Shown here: piece by piece, positions 50,901 through 62,900 of the stretch
Layout of the letters: every line of letters begins with the position of its first letter
Numbering within the stretch: position 1 is the first letter of the stretch
Origin: Oryzias latipes
Taxonomy: Eukaryota > Chordata > Actinopteri > Beloniformes > Adrianichthyidae
Direction: 5' to 3'
Length of the DNA stretch: 64,000 bases
NCBI RefSeq assembly: GCF_002234675.1
Contig: NC_019866.2
Location: 20,302,802-20,366,801 of the forward strand
Notes under the pieces: generated by a model
The model's input: the letters and a program-made list of their open reading frames with translations, nothing else
Database searches by the model: none
What the model was told of the DNA's origin: nothing
Made by a program: the position numbers and the translations under genes

Positions 50901-51178
50901 GGTGTGGACAGGTGTCTATTTGTACAGATAACCAGTTCAAACATGCGACATTAAAAAACAGTTAACCAGTGGAAGATAGAAAAGCTACCTAAAGAAAAAA
51001 GTAACAGGTCTGTGAGGAACAGAATTATTGCTTGCTTGCATGAGATAAATGTTTATTTTCTGCACAATTAAATTCTTTTAAAATCAAAACATGTGATTCC
51101 TTATTATTATTCATTATTATTCCTTCTTATTATTTATTTATTTACATTCTGTTTCCCACAGCTGAAGAGTTTCTATGA
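47916..51178 (+). CDS. predicted small secreted protein, unrecognised
   Basis: Proposed exons 47916-47988, 48780-48877, 49079-49202 and 51162-51178, all GT-AG and in phase: 312 nt, 103 residues. Exon 1 encodes a signal peptide (MFLHFLELWAAVTLVSLCTH). The mature part has a single C-x-C pair in NKCSCSRRKIKW, then a Lys/Arg/Gln-rich stretch and a very short last exon (AEEFL). A poly(A) signal lies at 51447-51452. The short final exon and phase-1 intron after the signal peptide recall CXC chemokine genes, but the third and fourth cysteines are absent, so that family is not claimed. If intron 3 is retained the frame instead runs to a stop at 49282 (124 residues). Intron 1 holds a repeat and intron 3 a Tc1 remnant. 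I do not recognise the product. Confidence 0.45.
48015..48335. repeat. inverted-repeat MITE-like block in intron 1
   Basis: Begins TTGGGGATACGGAC and ends AATTGGGATACGGGCTT. CAAATTCTTCC...CCCTACCCCTAC near the left resembles the inverse of the right part (GGGGTAGGGAAGAATTGGG). Family not identified. Confidence 0.4.
49990..50960 (-). mobile_element. Tc1-like transposon remnant
   Basis: Reads as the inverse complement of a fish Tc1 transposase gene. For example, TTCTCTATTGGACTGAGGT at about 50173 is the inverse of the SPDLNPIEN region, and CATGCTGGAAGATCCAGCC follows it. The 195-codon plus frame at 50029-50616 is antisense to this and not a gene. Lies in intron 3 of the gene above. Confidence 0.6.
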
Positions 51179-51459
51179 TTGACATTACAGGCCAAACTCA
51201 GAATCTATAATTATTTCGTGGTTTGTTGTGGAGGAAGCCCCGCCTGCCACTCCTCAGTCTTGTTTCTGGAAAACATTCACAAGCGGAACATCTGTTTGTT
51301 TGTGGCTGAAACTCAGATTGTTTACTGGTTTGGAGTTTTGCCACATTCCTGACTCTGACAGTGAACTCAATATCCTTGTTGCTTCACTTTGCCTGCAGTT
51401 CTTTTTTCAATATTTATCTTTATCCGTGATCAATGACAGAGTGATAAATAAAAAGACAC

Positions 51460-52575
51460 AATAGAAGGTAGATGCTCAGAAAATGATGCTGAAAAACAAA
51501 GACATTCTGAAATGTTGTTTCGCATAAAAGATGATCTTCTGGCTCCCATTCGGTCGTGGTCTGATCATTAGAGAGAATTTAAAACTTACAGAAGGAAACT
51601 TTGCATTTATCATTTTTCGTCATGCTGTCCTTCTTAGCTGCTGATAGTTTGCACACATTTCCTGACAGCAGGATGGATTAAATGTAAAATATTTAAAATG
51701 TTTGTCGTGCATCAGTGGGTGTATTAAACAGGAAGACGTAAACACAAACACATTCTTCACTTCATTTGTGTGCAGAATCAGATCAAGTCCAAGAAGTCCT
51801 GACTCAATCTGTTTGTGTTTTCATCGTCATAACAGAAACTGGTTTGTTGGTGTGGTTCAGCGAATGATATAACTGTGTGTTTGCTTCAGGCAGCCTCTGT
51901 GGAAGTTCACAGCCACGTTCGTCTCTTTTTACTCTGATTTTTGTGTAATCCTCAGAAAAACAAAAACAAAAGAGGAAGTCAAGAGCAGGTTTTAGTTGTT
52001 TAAATTATTTTCATTATTATTAGAGTTCCAAAAAGAGGTAGCCTAAAAACATAGGAACAGAAACTACAATAATCCTGAGAAAAAAAATCACTAGAAAGTA
52101 GTAAAATTATCTGTCAACTTGTCATTTTTACTTAATGACAAAACTGTAGGATAAAATATTGAGAAACAACAAATTCTACACAATAATTCAAAATGGGAAA
52201 AATTTGATTAAAAATCTGTTACATAGATTTACTTCAAATTAAATGTTCTCAAAGCCCAATGATTTTTTTTGCTTGTTCTGGTTTATGGTTTATGTTTATT
52301 GAGTTTTTATGCACCTAATTGTAGTTCATTTTTTATTACAGTGACAAAAAAACTAGAAATTACTGATTGTAGAACCTAGTGTGAACTAAAACAGAGTTCA
52401 ATCTTTCTACAAATTGGTCAATCTTTAATAAATTATTCTTAAAACATAAATCTACATTTTTGTTTTAAAATAATGACAATGAATGCCAATCTGACTTCAT
52501 TGAACTTTCAAATAAAACCCTTAAAATTGAACCACAAATTACAGTTCTTCTTATCTTCAGTGATTTTGTGTTTGT
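51460..52575. other. intergenic, nothing recognised
   Basis: AT-rich downstream flank of the small secreted-protein gene. No motif-bearing frame. Confidence 0.45.
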
Positions 52576-52580
52576 TGTAA

Positions 52581-52785
52581 CCCTTGTGCTATCCTAGGCA
52601 CTTTAACGTTGGGAGTTGGGTCATCTAGACCCACTAGAAAGTGCTCTGAACCATTTTTCTTCAATGATTAGTGATCCTCACTGGTGTCCATGGATTACAT
52701 GAAATCTTTCCACCTTTATCCACCTTTGTCATGGTAGGGAGAACATGTCAATGTAAGGGTGGGTTTATCTAAGATAGTGCAATGG
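52581..52785 (-). mobile_element. piggyBac-like MITE, copy 3
   Basis: Inverse orientation to copies 1 and 2. Begins CCCTTGTGCTATCCTAGG after GTAA and ends GATAGTGCAATGG followed by TTAA. 205 bp. Confidence 0.7.
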
Positions 52786-52789
52786 TTAA

Positions 52790-54340
52790 ATCTCGTTCTT
52801 CGTTTTTCAAGGGTTTGGAGCAAAAGGACTTTGACTCATTTTAACATTTCTTTCTAGATCCTAGCACTTAATTAGACAAAATTTTCTCCACTTGATTGTT
52901 GATTTTGAGAAAAGCCTGGAATGTTAGAATAAATATGAAAGAGCTTAAAACCTGATCAAATTCTTAAACAAGGTTTGAAATGTTTGCTTGTCAGATGGTT
53001 TACAGTGCACCATTCATTTATGACTCTCTGCAGTTTTATTTCTCAGATGAAAGCTTTTCTGTTCAACTGCAGATGAGCCTGTTCTAAGAAACAGACCTTT
53101 TTTGAGACTCATTGTTCATTCAGTCTTTGTTTTTTTTGAATCTCTGTGGTGTTTTTGGGAAAATGATGCCGATCTGTTATCACTGGCTAAATTCCTACAG
53201 CTCTGGTCTTTTCATAGAAACAGTTCACCTTTATTTTTGTAAACTGAAAGTACCCTTTTTAATGTTTAACCAGTCTGTCTGGTTACATTTTGCACTGCCC
53301 TGACCAAAACAAGGTGCACGTTTATGGAAAAAGCTGTCAGTTTTCCAGAGTATTAGTGGGGATGCAAAAAATAAAATAAAAACAGCTACAAACCAGCACT
53401 GACTGAGAGCACAAACAAAGATGGACGAGGTACTCTGGGGTTTACTGATGAATAAAATGCTTCACGGGTAGTTATATAATTAAAGATTTGAAAAAAATAA
53501 ATTTTTATTTGCTTTGACGATTTTTCTTCATTATTCCCCTGAAACATACAATTACATTCCAGTAAACATTTCTATTTCTACTTAAATGATGTGCTTTTTC
53601 TTTGTTTTGGAGGTTTTTACATTTATTTCAATACCTCATCAAAATGATGCTCTCTGATCCTGTTCAGTGTCAGAGTCTGATCACTTCATAGTGCAGACCA
53701 ACAAATTATACTCTTGATACTATTCAAAGTTATACATTTTACCATTTAATCTAAATAATTGTTGACAGTTTTGTAGGATTTGTGATGAAGTTTTGGAATA
53801 TTTATTTTAAATGCATTCAAGCCCCGCTTTTCCATTACATTTCTTCTTCTATAAAGGCCTTTTTTTTACTAAAGATTCTGGAAGTTAAAAACATATTTAA
53901 TGATTGCTGATATTTACTTTCATATTTATTTAGATGAGTAAATGTCTTGAAACTTTCCCATTTTTCCCCAAACTACCACATTTCTTTGAACATGAGAGAC
54001 CTCTTGTGGCCAATATATGAAACTTTGATGTTTTCTGGAAATAAATCTTTGGAAATGGGTTTCATTCACTTAAAAGAAGAAATATGTTTTACATATATAT
54101 AAAAAATGTAGACTTTGATGAGAAGAAAATCTTCTGTTTTTACAAAGACATTAATCTCCTTTTTATGAAGCATAAACCACTTGTGTTTCAAACATCTAAA
54201 TTAATATGAATATGAAGAAGATCCTCTCAGAGAGCTGCCTTTACTTTGCTCTTTGTTCTCTTTATAGTAATATTAGTTAGTCTCTTATTAAGAACACTGC
54301 ATTTTCCCTGAAAGAAACATGTTTACTGTAGACAAGTTTC
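52790..54340. other. intergenic, nothing recognised
   Basis: AT-rich with poly(T) runs. Open frames are short and unsupported. Confidence 0.45.
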
Positions 54341-54346
54341 CTTTAG

Positions 54347-55033
54347 CCCCTAAGCTATCCAAGGCACTTTAACATTGGGAGTTGGGTCATCTAGACCCAC
54401 TAGACCACATGTGTCAAACTCAAGGCCCGGGGGCCAAATGTGGCCCTCCATGTCATTTTCTGTGGCCCGCAAGAGCATAAACGTTTTTAATTTCTAAAAA
54501 TAAAGAAAAAATATTGGTGTGTATTTATTCATATATAGGGGGAATCAGACTCAAAATATCAGATTGGGCAACTATACATTAGGACTTAAACACTGTGCAT
54601 ATAACCTAACCTGACAGAATCAAATGTAAAAGGATTTATGCTAAAGTAACAAACAAACATATATTTTCTATGCAACTGTAATTATCATTTAAAACGTTAC
54701 AATAAATAAATAATGCGCTATTTCACATTGAAGTTACATTTATTTTTCATTACATTTAATACATGTATAAGTTATATCTGGCCATTTGAGGACAGACACT
54801 ATGCTGATGTGGCCCTCAGTGAAAATGAGTTTGACACCCCTGCACTAGACAATTTAACATTAGGAGTTGGGTCATCTAGACCCACTAGACAGTGCTCTGA
54901 ACCTTTTTTCTTCAATGATTTGTGATCTTCACTGGTGTCCATGGATTACATGAAATCTTTCCACCTTTACCCACCTTTGTCATGGTAGGGAGAACACGTC
55001 AATGTAAGGGTGGGGTCATCTAAGATAGCACAA
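54347..55033 (-). mobile_element. piggyBac-like MITE, copy 4, interrupted by a hAT MITE
   Basis: Left end CCCCTAAGCTATCC, right end ...AAGATAGCACAA. A ~40-bp internal block (ACATTGGGAGTTGGGTCATC and following) occurs on both sides of the inserted element, so the host carries a tandem duplication there. Confidence 0.65.
54406..54842. mobile_element. hAT (Charlie-like) MITE nested in MITE copy 4
   Basis: 437 bp. Starts CACATGTGTCAAACTCAAGG and ends AATGAGTTTGACACCCCTG, imperfect inverted termini. An exact 8-bp target duplication CACTAGAC lies at 54398-54405 and 54843-54850, as expected for hAT. It is non-coding and AT-rich inside. Confidence 0.8.
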
Positions 55034-55230
55034 TCTGTTTGTTGTACATTAAAACAAAGATCTTATCTATTTTTTCCCATTTTGTTTGTATGTGAACAGC
55101 TGTAAAAGATCCTTCCAGAATGAAAAACAGGGCTTTCTTTGTCTTTTTTGAATGTCATCCTACTATACTGCAGGCAAATAGAGCTTAATATTACAATGAA
55201 TCCAGTTTATCACGTCTTCAAGCTGAGGTT

Positions 55231-55480
55231 AAGGTCCCATAGCTGTCACACATCTAGATGTTTGAAATGTGCTCTCTGCATTTGACCCATCCCCTGGGGG
55301 AGCAGTGAGCTGCAGACAGGAACCATTTGAAGGTTTAACCCCCCCCAACCCAACCCCTAAATGCTGAGTGTCAAGAAGAGAGGCTTTGGGTCCTGTTTTT
55401 TGAGTCTTTGATAGACTTGAACCTGCACACATCCAATCTCAGGGCGGTCACTCTACCATAAAGCCGTGGAGTTGACTACG
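55231..55480 (-). mobile_element. widespread fish repeat
   Basis: Contains CATCCCCTGGGGGAGCAGTG, CTGCAGACAGGAACC and the end GGGCGGTCACTCTACCATAA. Inverse of the family at 42040-42180. Its exact class (SINE or MITE) is uncertain. Confidence 0.5.
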
Positions 55481-55489
55481 CTGACATTT

Positions 55490-56890
55490 CAGCAAATAAC
55501 CTCAGATTCCTCAGCACCTAAAGGTTAACAAATGTAATGATACTTTACCAGAATAATGTGTCCAGAACACTTTTCTCTGTGACATGTCATGTATTTTCAT
55601 CCTGTGATAAACGGAGACAACCATATTGTCTTCTTTGCTGTTTGGTTAGCAGAGGAGATTAAAAATAATAATAATCATAGAAAAATAAAAGCAGCTGGAA
55701 CCCTGAAGAGGTACAACTTTTTCAGTGCTCATAAAATGTTCTCTTGGACCCAAATCTCATGAGCTGGAGGAAGCTGTGTGGTACAAATAAAGAATAGCAT
55801 GTTGCTGTGGCATGCTTTGGTTGCTCTTTTACTCCAAACCACAGTGATTTCCTTCATAAAGACGGCATTTATTAGAACCTCCTATGTCTCAGCTTTAAAC
55901 AAGGAAACCTTAACTTGAAACTTTACTTTTGTAACTAAAACACAAGCTTTCAGTAGAATGTGTGTTTTACTACAAGCAGAATTTTTTTTCTTCTGTTTTA
56001 TACAATCTGCTGCTGTGGCTGCTGGCATCATTTCCTAAAGTCTCCTTTTTTTTCTTTTTAGCCAGACTTTTGGTTTTTGCCCTGCAAATGCCAAGGTGTC
56101 AATTTCACATCTGTGTCCTTCCATTCTTCAAAACTTCAAGAAGTTTCATTCCAACATGTGCTCCTTTTCAGGTCTAAAACATCCAACATGTGTTTGCTGT
56201 AAATGCACTGGCGTTTGCAGAGATTCAAAGATTCATCTCATCTTCATAGGATATAATATCAGGAGTAAAAGAGTCAGAAAGAATAGATATTGCTTCATGA
56301 ATCCAGCCTCTGGAGGGGATTGTTTGCACTTTTGATAGGTTGTTTATTGGTCATTTATCATTTAGGCCTCAAAACAGATTTTTAGATTATCAGAACAAAC
56401 ATTTGTAAACCAAACTCAATGTTTACTTCCTTCTTTATTTCTTCTACAAAGAAAAACTGACACTGGTTTCCAAAATGCTTGTTTACTTGACAAAAAATAT
56501 ATAAATGCCCCTCAGAAATGCACATTTTTTCTATATTTTTTTGTTTTTAATCTGATAAAAATCCCTGACAGCAGAGCAGGCCTTGATTAAACTGGCTAAA
56601 AAAAGGGATATAACAAAAAAATAGTAATAAATTGCAAAACACATCGTTCAAGCACATCCCTTAAAGCCCAAAAGTGCTGGGGAGGTGTGATAACTGCAGA
56701 TTAAAGTTATCCTGAGATTAAGAAAGGGATGAGCGGTGAAGTTCTACATGGGGGTAATGGCAGCTTGCATAATTTGGGGTTGTCAAAGGATTTGAGTGAC
56801 ACTGAAAGCTTACCAACACTTGGCCAAGGTTGACCTCAGGTAAATAAAAGTGTATCAAAATTCAGACGTATGTGGAGTTAGTGAACTGCA
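55490..56890. other. 3' flank of mgp and intergenic DNA
   Basis: Minus-strand AATAAA at 56434-56439 (and AATAAA at 56343-56348) could end the mgp transcript. No coding frame recognised. Confidence 0.45.
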
Positions 56891-56903
56891 TTTGGGTTTG
56901 GGT

Positions 56904-57717
56904 TTAGAATCCACGACTCCCCGCTGGTCTGTAGGACTGTGGGAGTCGATTTCGACCTCCCAGTCCAAAGTATCTCCGGTAGGCCTGCTGGTAGCCGAAG
57001 CGATAGGCGTAGAGGCGGCAGGGGGAGAAGTCCTCGCAGGTCTCTGCCTGCATCTCGGCTGGAGACTTTCTGGGCCTGGAGGATGAGGAAAAGGCTGCAT
57101 CATCTCCTTCAAGCATTCGCCCTCTAATACAACGTCTGTGCTTTTGCTCGGGTGGATGACTGAAGCACATGTCGATGTTTTAATGATCTTAATGATCCTT
57201 GTCTGAAGAAAGTACAGTTTATGAGTGCACGGCATGTGTGCAGACGGCTTCAGACCTGCTGTGAATAAAGTCTGTACCGTGCCTACCTCCAGACGTTGAA
57301 CTGGTTGTTGCCGATGCTTCTGGGTGGGACGAAAACATTGCGCCTTTGTGGAGTAATGAACGAGTTGGCCCGGTTTCGAGGCACAAACAAATCTGAAAGC
57401 ATAAAACGGTATCAACAAAATCCGAACCAACATGCATCTGACCTGGGCCAAGCAAAGAAACAGCTGGTCCAGTGTTAAATGAAAGTTCTGTGTTAAGAAA
57501 AGCATGTAGGTTTTTCCAGGAAAGATGCATCTGTTAATCACCTTCAAAGGATTCTGTGCTTTCATGAGAATCTATGGTAAAAAAAAACATGGAGTTGGGT
57601 TAATCATAAACCAAGAAATGATATCTGCGTGTGAGGATGTCTGGGAGGCTTTATACCATAGCAGGCGCAGAAAGAGACCGCAGCACAGAGTGCCAGACAC
57701 TGCAGAAGGCTCCTCAT
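56904..57717 (-). CDS. mgp: matrix Gla protein
   Basis: Four exons on the minus strand: 57657-57717, 57542-57571, 57287-57392 and 56904-57075. All are GT-AG and in phase: 369 nt, 122 residues. A signal peptide comes first (MRSLLQCLALCAAVSFCACY). Then the small exon encodes DSHESTESFE, matching the SHES phosphorylation motif of MGP. Then RNRANSFITPQRR, and the Gla-type core AETCEDFSPCRLYAYRFGYQQAYRRYFG with its disulfide cysteine pair. MGP is a vitamin K-dependent extracellular inhibitor of soft-tissue calcification (family knowledge). Beyond the core there is a 17-residue Arg/Gly/Pro tail ending GSRGF. The four-exon layout is that of vertebrate MGP. A 236-codon frame over 56855-57565 in another phase reads across introns and is not real. 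Confidence 0.9.
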
Positions 57718-57749
57718 CTTCCAGCGTTTGATCTGCCTGACGGCTGGGA

Positions 57750-59220
57750 AAAAAAAGGAGACAGGATTTTCAGTGAGTCATCTCAGCGCTGCAAAGGAAC
57801 TTCGAGAAAAGGTGTAAAAAATGGATTATGTTCTCAATACGTGGGCAAGAATGGCACATTTATGCTTGCGGTTTGTGTGTGACTGCTGGAAGGAGATGTT
57901 CATAAATGCTCTCCTGCATACAGCTGCTAAACGCTCCTGTGCAGCAGTTATCAAAGACCCCATTCATGCATGAAGAGCCTGCGCTGCAGTAAAGTCCATG
58001 TTAATCTGCACCACTCAACTCACTTTGCAGGGAAGGGAAAAGCTGTCAGGTAGCCAAATCATTCAGTCCTAACCCACTTTTTCTCAGCAGAAGCTGCTGG
58101 TGTCCTGCATCATCTGCACACCAAAGCCACCTGGAGACTCAATGTTTGAAAACGCAATGGAGAGTCTGCAAAACTTTATCTTCTATTCTCTGGTTTTGAG
58201 GATGGAATCCAGCTCAAGCAGCCCTAATCTTGGACGGCTTCCATACAGGAAAAAAAAACCAAATACAATAAAATTTAGATGCTCAGCACAGACAAAGAAA
58301 GGCCAGAGCTGTGGCTGAGTGATGCTGCCTGCAGAGTCTCCAAAGTTTTCTGGCTGTCTGCGTCTCAGTAGGTGTTCTGCTGGGTTTCTACTCTGCAGAC
58401 ATGATGTGCTGAAGTTTTTGGAAAGAGCTGCTGGCATGATGTTGGTGTGCAGACAGCCAGCCCGAGGCCACGGATTATACTCACACAGAAAACACACTTT
58501 ACCAAACATTTCCAAGAAATGAGAATAATAGTTGAAGAAAAAGTGCAGTTTTATGACAGTTTTTTCTTTTAAGAAAGTGAAAGTTTAAAGAGATTATTTA
58601 CTCTGAAGTACTTACTGTGTTAGATTAGGGGGAACTTGTATTTTCTCCAGAGGAATATGTCATCATTCTTAACGGCTAAAGCTTTTATACGGATCTCCAA
58701 ACCCCACACCCCCTTTAATTTTTTTTTACCCCAGCTCCATTTCAGCCCTCCCTCCTCCCTCGCCGTATTATCAGCCCTCTTTTCCACCACCTAATCAGGC
58801 CGGCGGTGTTAGCTCACTCTCTCCTGACTCCCACGCCCCAACCGAACAGAGTGGAGCTGTGGGTGAAAGGAAAGTCCAGACGGAATGAAGGCAAACAAAA
58901 ACTGAGGAAGAGGAGGGTGAGGAAGGGTTGTCACAGCAAGGCAGGGAACCTGCTTCATCACAGGTATATGAAAATATTTGCAGCCCTTTGGCAGGGCAAC
59001 ATGAAAAGGAGATCCAGCCTATGGAGCCAGCATCCTTATTGCCTCACAGATCAACAATATTTCAACCTTCTCTGCTCACAGAAGCACTTTTAATGCAAGC
59101 CTTAAACAGCAAAATGACTGTTTTGTAGTAATTATAGCTCCTTTTTATGGACACCATTAATGAGTGTGAGAAATCAAACAGATTCTTCACATTTTAGCTT
59201 CTAAAATATCTCAATGAAGA
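57750..59220. other. upstream of mgp, intergenic
   Basis: No clear TATA box just upstream of the mgp start. Open frames of 60-110 codons lack motifs. No RNA gene seen. Confidence 0.4.
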
Positions 59221-59281
59221 GTAATGCTACGTTCACACCAGGGTCAGAAACTTGCACTCAGGCAGCCATTTCCAAGAAAAA

Positions 59282-59505
59282 TTCCATGTTGTTGTTCACC
59301 TTTTCCCATCAGGGGTAGAGTTTTTATGCCGGATGCCCCTCTTGACACAAGCATGTATTTTCAAAGCATAGGAAGACCCAGATTGGCAGCAGCGTGAGGG
59401 GTCTTACCTGAGGACCCACTCTGGGTTTTTGGCTCATAACTTGCCCTGGGAAGTGAATCCAGGGTGACAGTCCTGCGCCCAGCTAACTGAGCTATCCAGC
59501 GGCAA
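59282..59505 (-). mobile_element. tRNA-derived SINE
   Basis: The minus strand starts GCCGCTGGATAGCTCAGTTAG, a tRNA-like head with an A-box (TAGCTCAGTTAGCTGG). A B-box-like GGATTCACTTCCC follows at the right spacing. A non-tRNA body runs on to about 59282. Confidence 0.65.
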
Positions 59506-59743
59506 AATAAAGAACAAAAAGTCCATGTAAGTGTGCGTAAATGCACATTTCAGGCTTCCAAGTTAAAAACTTTTGCGTTCACACGTAGTAACGCAAGTTT
59601 TTATGACAATTTTCGGGCTCTACATAAATAAACGCGTGGGCATTAAATGCGCGTCAACAGTTAAGTTGGTTGATCATGGACTCGGATTTGGTAGGGACGT
59701 ATTTTTTCATAAGATGGAAGTAGCAACCAGTTAAAAAGTCAAT

Positions 59744-59905
59744 CATGAAGGAGAAATCAAAAATTGTGGTTTGTGGTCGACTGGAATTCTATGACACCAA
59801 GTCTTTCATAAATCTGAATAGAGCTGTGAAGGAAAATGCCTGGAAAAAGATTCCTGAGATTTTCACCGCTTTGTCATTTCCCACCAAGCCTTTTCCAACT
59901 GTGAG
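59744..59905 (+). pseudogene. MADF-domain remnant, probably from a DNA transposon
   Basis: From an ATG at about 59746, the frame KIVVCGRLEFYDTKSFINL then AWKKIPEIF resembles the first helices of an MADF DNA-binding domain (E.YD..S, AW..I). It stops after about 55 codons. GTTCACAC-type motifs at about 59229 and 59576 resemble the ends of fish elements that carry such genes. Confidence 0.4.
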
Positions 59906-59909
59906 TACA

Positions 59910-62900
59910 TAAGCCAGTATTGGGTGACAGTGATAGTCCAGTGTAAACCCCAAATGATAAAAGAGCGTTCAAGAAAGTTTTAGCAGTTTGTCAGGTTCTC
60001 AAACTCGTATCTCATGCTCGGTGTGTGCGTAGCATAATCCATCCAAACATGTCTGAACCTTTTCTGCACTGTTGGTCAAATATGACCAATACTTAGATAT
60101 TTATGCCTGATTTGATTAACAAGCTAAAAAAAAGAAGTCCAGCTTCAGCACATGAAGAAACTCTTTCATTACGGCCTCTTTCTTGTGTTTGTCGTCTTAA
60201 CCTTAAACGACCGCTCTCAACAGGCTCTCGATTATTCAAGAGGAGATTTAGAACCAGCAAGTTTTTCCTTCAGCTACTCAGACATGTGCATTATTTAGAT
60301 TGTTATTTGCTTCATCCCTGTGTTTGCTGAACCACTTCCTGTCTGTTTCTACGCGCTCCCCATGGGAGGTGTGTCCACGTGAATAGTGGTTTGGGACTCA
60401 CATCAAAGACAGAGGGGCAGATCAGCCCCCCCAAACCAGAGCTAAATGATGATATTCTTACAGAAAACACATTCATTTGTTTATTATACAATCAGGACAC
60501 TCTTATGTTTCCAGGATGAGACAGAAAAAACAGGGAACTCAATGCGTATTATGTACGTCCATGCTCGGTCTCTTACAACTGGATGTTTGCACTTTTGTTT
60601 ACTTTGAGTCATTCCCAGCCAGTGTGAGGGGTGTGGTATGAATTTTCTAATGCAGAACCGCCCAACCCTTCTATCACTCATCTTGTTATCCAGCCATCCC
60701 AGCCCTAACAACCGCTGTAACTTGGATCGGGTGTGTTCAGTCATCGGGAAAAACCTGATCCATCAAACCAGCAGCGAGAAAAGCAGGGTTAGTTTAACTT
60801 CAAGAGGGATGATGGAGCCTCAGCACCGGAGCTGGGTGGCCATTACTTTGTGTGACTTTACCAGATGAAGGGCAGCATCAGCTTCTGCTGCTCTGACAGC
60901 TTCTGACTGGCTAAACACACCTGTAGGTAGTAAAATGAAATGTAGTAGAAGATTAGAACATCGGCTTCACGGTGATCTTTGCTTGAATCCGTTACACTCT
61001 GAAGTCTGGGGTAACACTCTTAGCAGTTGTGTGAGGGATTACACACTGCAGGACTTTCCCAACAATAACTAAAAACACCAAAAACCCTTGTATCAACTTT
61101 TGTCAAAGCCGGTCTTGCAGATCCATCCAGCCTACACAGAAATTTTTGTTCCTGTAACAACTTCATCAGTCTCATCCATTTATGTCATACAGGTCTGCTT
61201 TTTTAGACCTTTATGGCATCCCGCTACATTCCACTCTCTCCTCATTACTGGAAATCTTGCAGTTGTGTTGTGTAACAGCATCCAATAGTCCAAAAACTCA
61301 AACATGTTTGAATGTCTGCAACTGAGTTTTGTTCAAGTATGTTGATTAGGGAACTCTTTAACTTCCAGGTTGAAGCCCTTTAGAAAAGTCCAGTTCAATG
61401 TGCGGCCACTAGGGGGTTGTTCTTTTTCACACTGATGTAAAATAGTTCCAATTTACAGGAATAAACAAAGCTTTTTGTATTATTTATCTGACAGTTTTAA
61501 AATATTTTTTTTTCTTATAGCTTTATTATTTGGATATAAATTTAATGTCAAAATTGGTACCAACCATCTCTGGCCTTGTGAATTGACAGATGAGTGTCCA
61601 CTCTTCAAAGGTCTTACTAGGCATGCTCCAACAACTGTCAAGCTCATTTATCCAGCTTGTTTGCTTGTTTTCAAACTAAATTAAGCTAAACTAAACACTG
61701 TTACACAAAATAAAACCTGCATTAAAAGGTTTTTGCTTTTCATTTCTTGACACCTTGCAATGAGCCGTGGACAGACTTCATATCAGGACACCTGTCTGAT
61801 CTTCCAGAATAAAGAAAGTTGTCAGTAAAGGCACAAAAATTACACACAAAAAACATTGGGAAAACGGAAAATATCTGTCTAAAAATGAAAAAAAAAGAAG
61901 GAATTCGCTGAAATGATAAAACAATGTCAAATGGGAATAAGATGCAAACATTTACTAAATCCAAGAAGTATAAACTGTGTAGTAGCTACATTGAATGGTT
62001 GCATCTGAACCAGTTTTTTTTTTTTTTTTAACTTGATAAATGTTTTCAGATTTTGGCTTTTTTTCCCTCATGTGTCATTGATTTTGTCTTTAATTTGTGA
62101 CTCTCTTTTGTGCTTCTTATCTAATGTGAAGCTACAATCCTGTTTCCCTTAACCCCTTAAAATTCCAAGATGATCTAAAATAAAGGAGGAGAACATGGGA
62201 AGAACTGGAAAACCATAGCAAAAGTCTGGCTGGAGCCTGCATTGCTCCTGGACAACACATCTGTGCTGGTGGAGAGAATCGCAGCCGTCACAACACATCT
62301 TCAAGAAAAAACTGAGAGGGAGGGACACTCTCAATTAAACCATTGAGGCATAAAATTACCTAATCAGCTTAAACCAGGCGTGTCTGTACAGAAAGTGCAG
62401 GAAGTGGGTGGAAGGAGGCGTGAGAAGGAAAGACTGACTTTTTGGAAGGAGAAGTCTTGGTTATAAGCAAAAACCGCAAATGTGTAAGCTATCCAAGTAA
62501 TGTCGGCAAAAACATATTTTCTAATCTGTTTGGGGAGGTGTGTGTTTCCTTCAGTGGGTGAGCAGGTGCAGCTAAGACTGCTCTGCAGCTCATTCAGACA
62601 AACAACAAACTCTATGGCTCAGAGATTTTTAAAAAATCTCTATTTTTAGGTCTAATTTTCTAAATAGTCATTATTGTGATTTACTACCATACAGCCTGTG
62701 AGGACAGTCAACAGGGCTGACTCACAGTCCATGAAAACAGCCTGATGCAAAGAGTCTCCCTGGTCCAGTACGTGGGATGACAGGAGATCTGATCCAGACA
62801 TTACTGACTACTTTCCTCAGATGTCTGCTCCTCTGTGGTTGGATGTTTTTTACCAGCGGAACATCAACAAAGCTTCACATTAATAGATGCTGCATGACAC

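Noticed and set aside
47916..51178. Calling the small secreted protein a CXC chemokine
   Set aside because: Only one C-x-C pair is present. The two later cysteines and the typical core are missing. Structure similarity alone is not enough.
56855..57565. 236-codon minus frame over the mgp locus
   Set aside because: It reads through mgp introns in a different phase. The mgp exons with correct splice sites explain the conserved residues.
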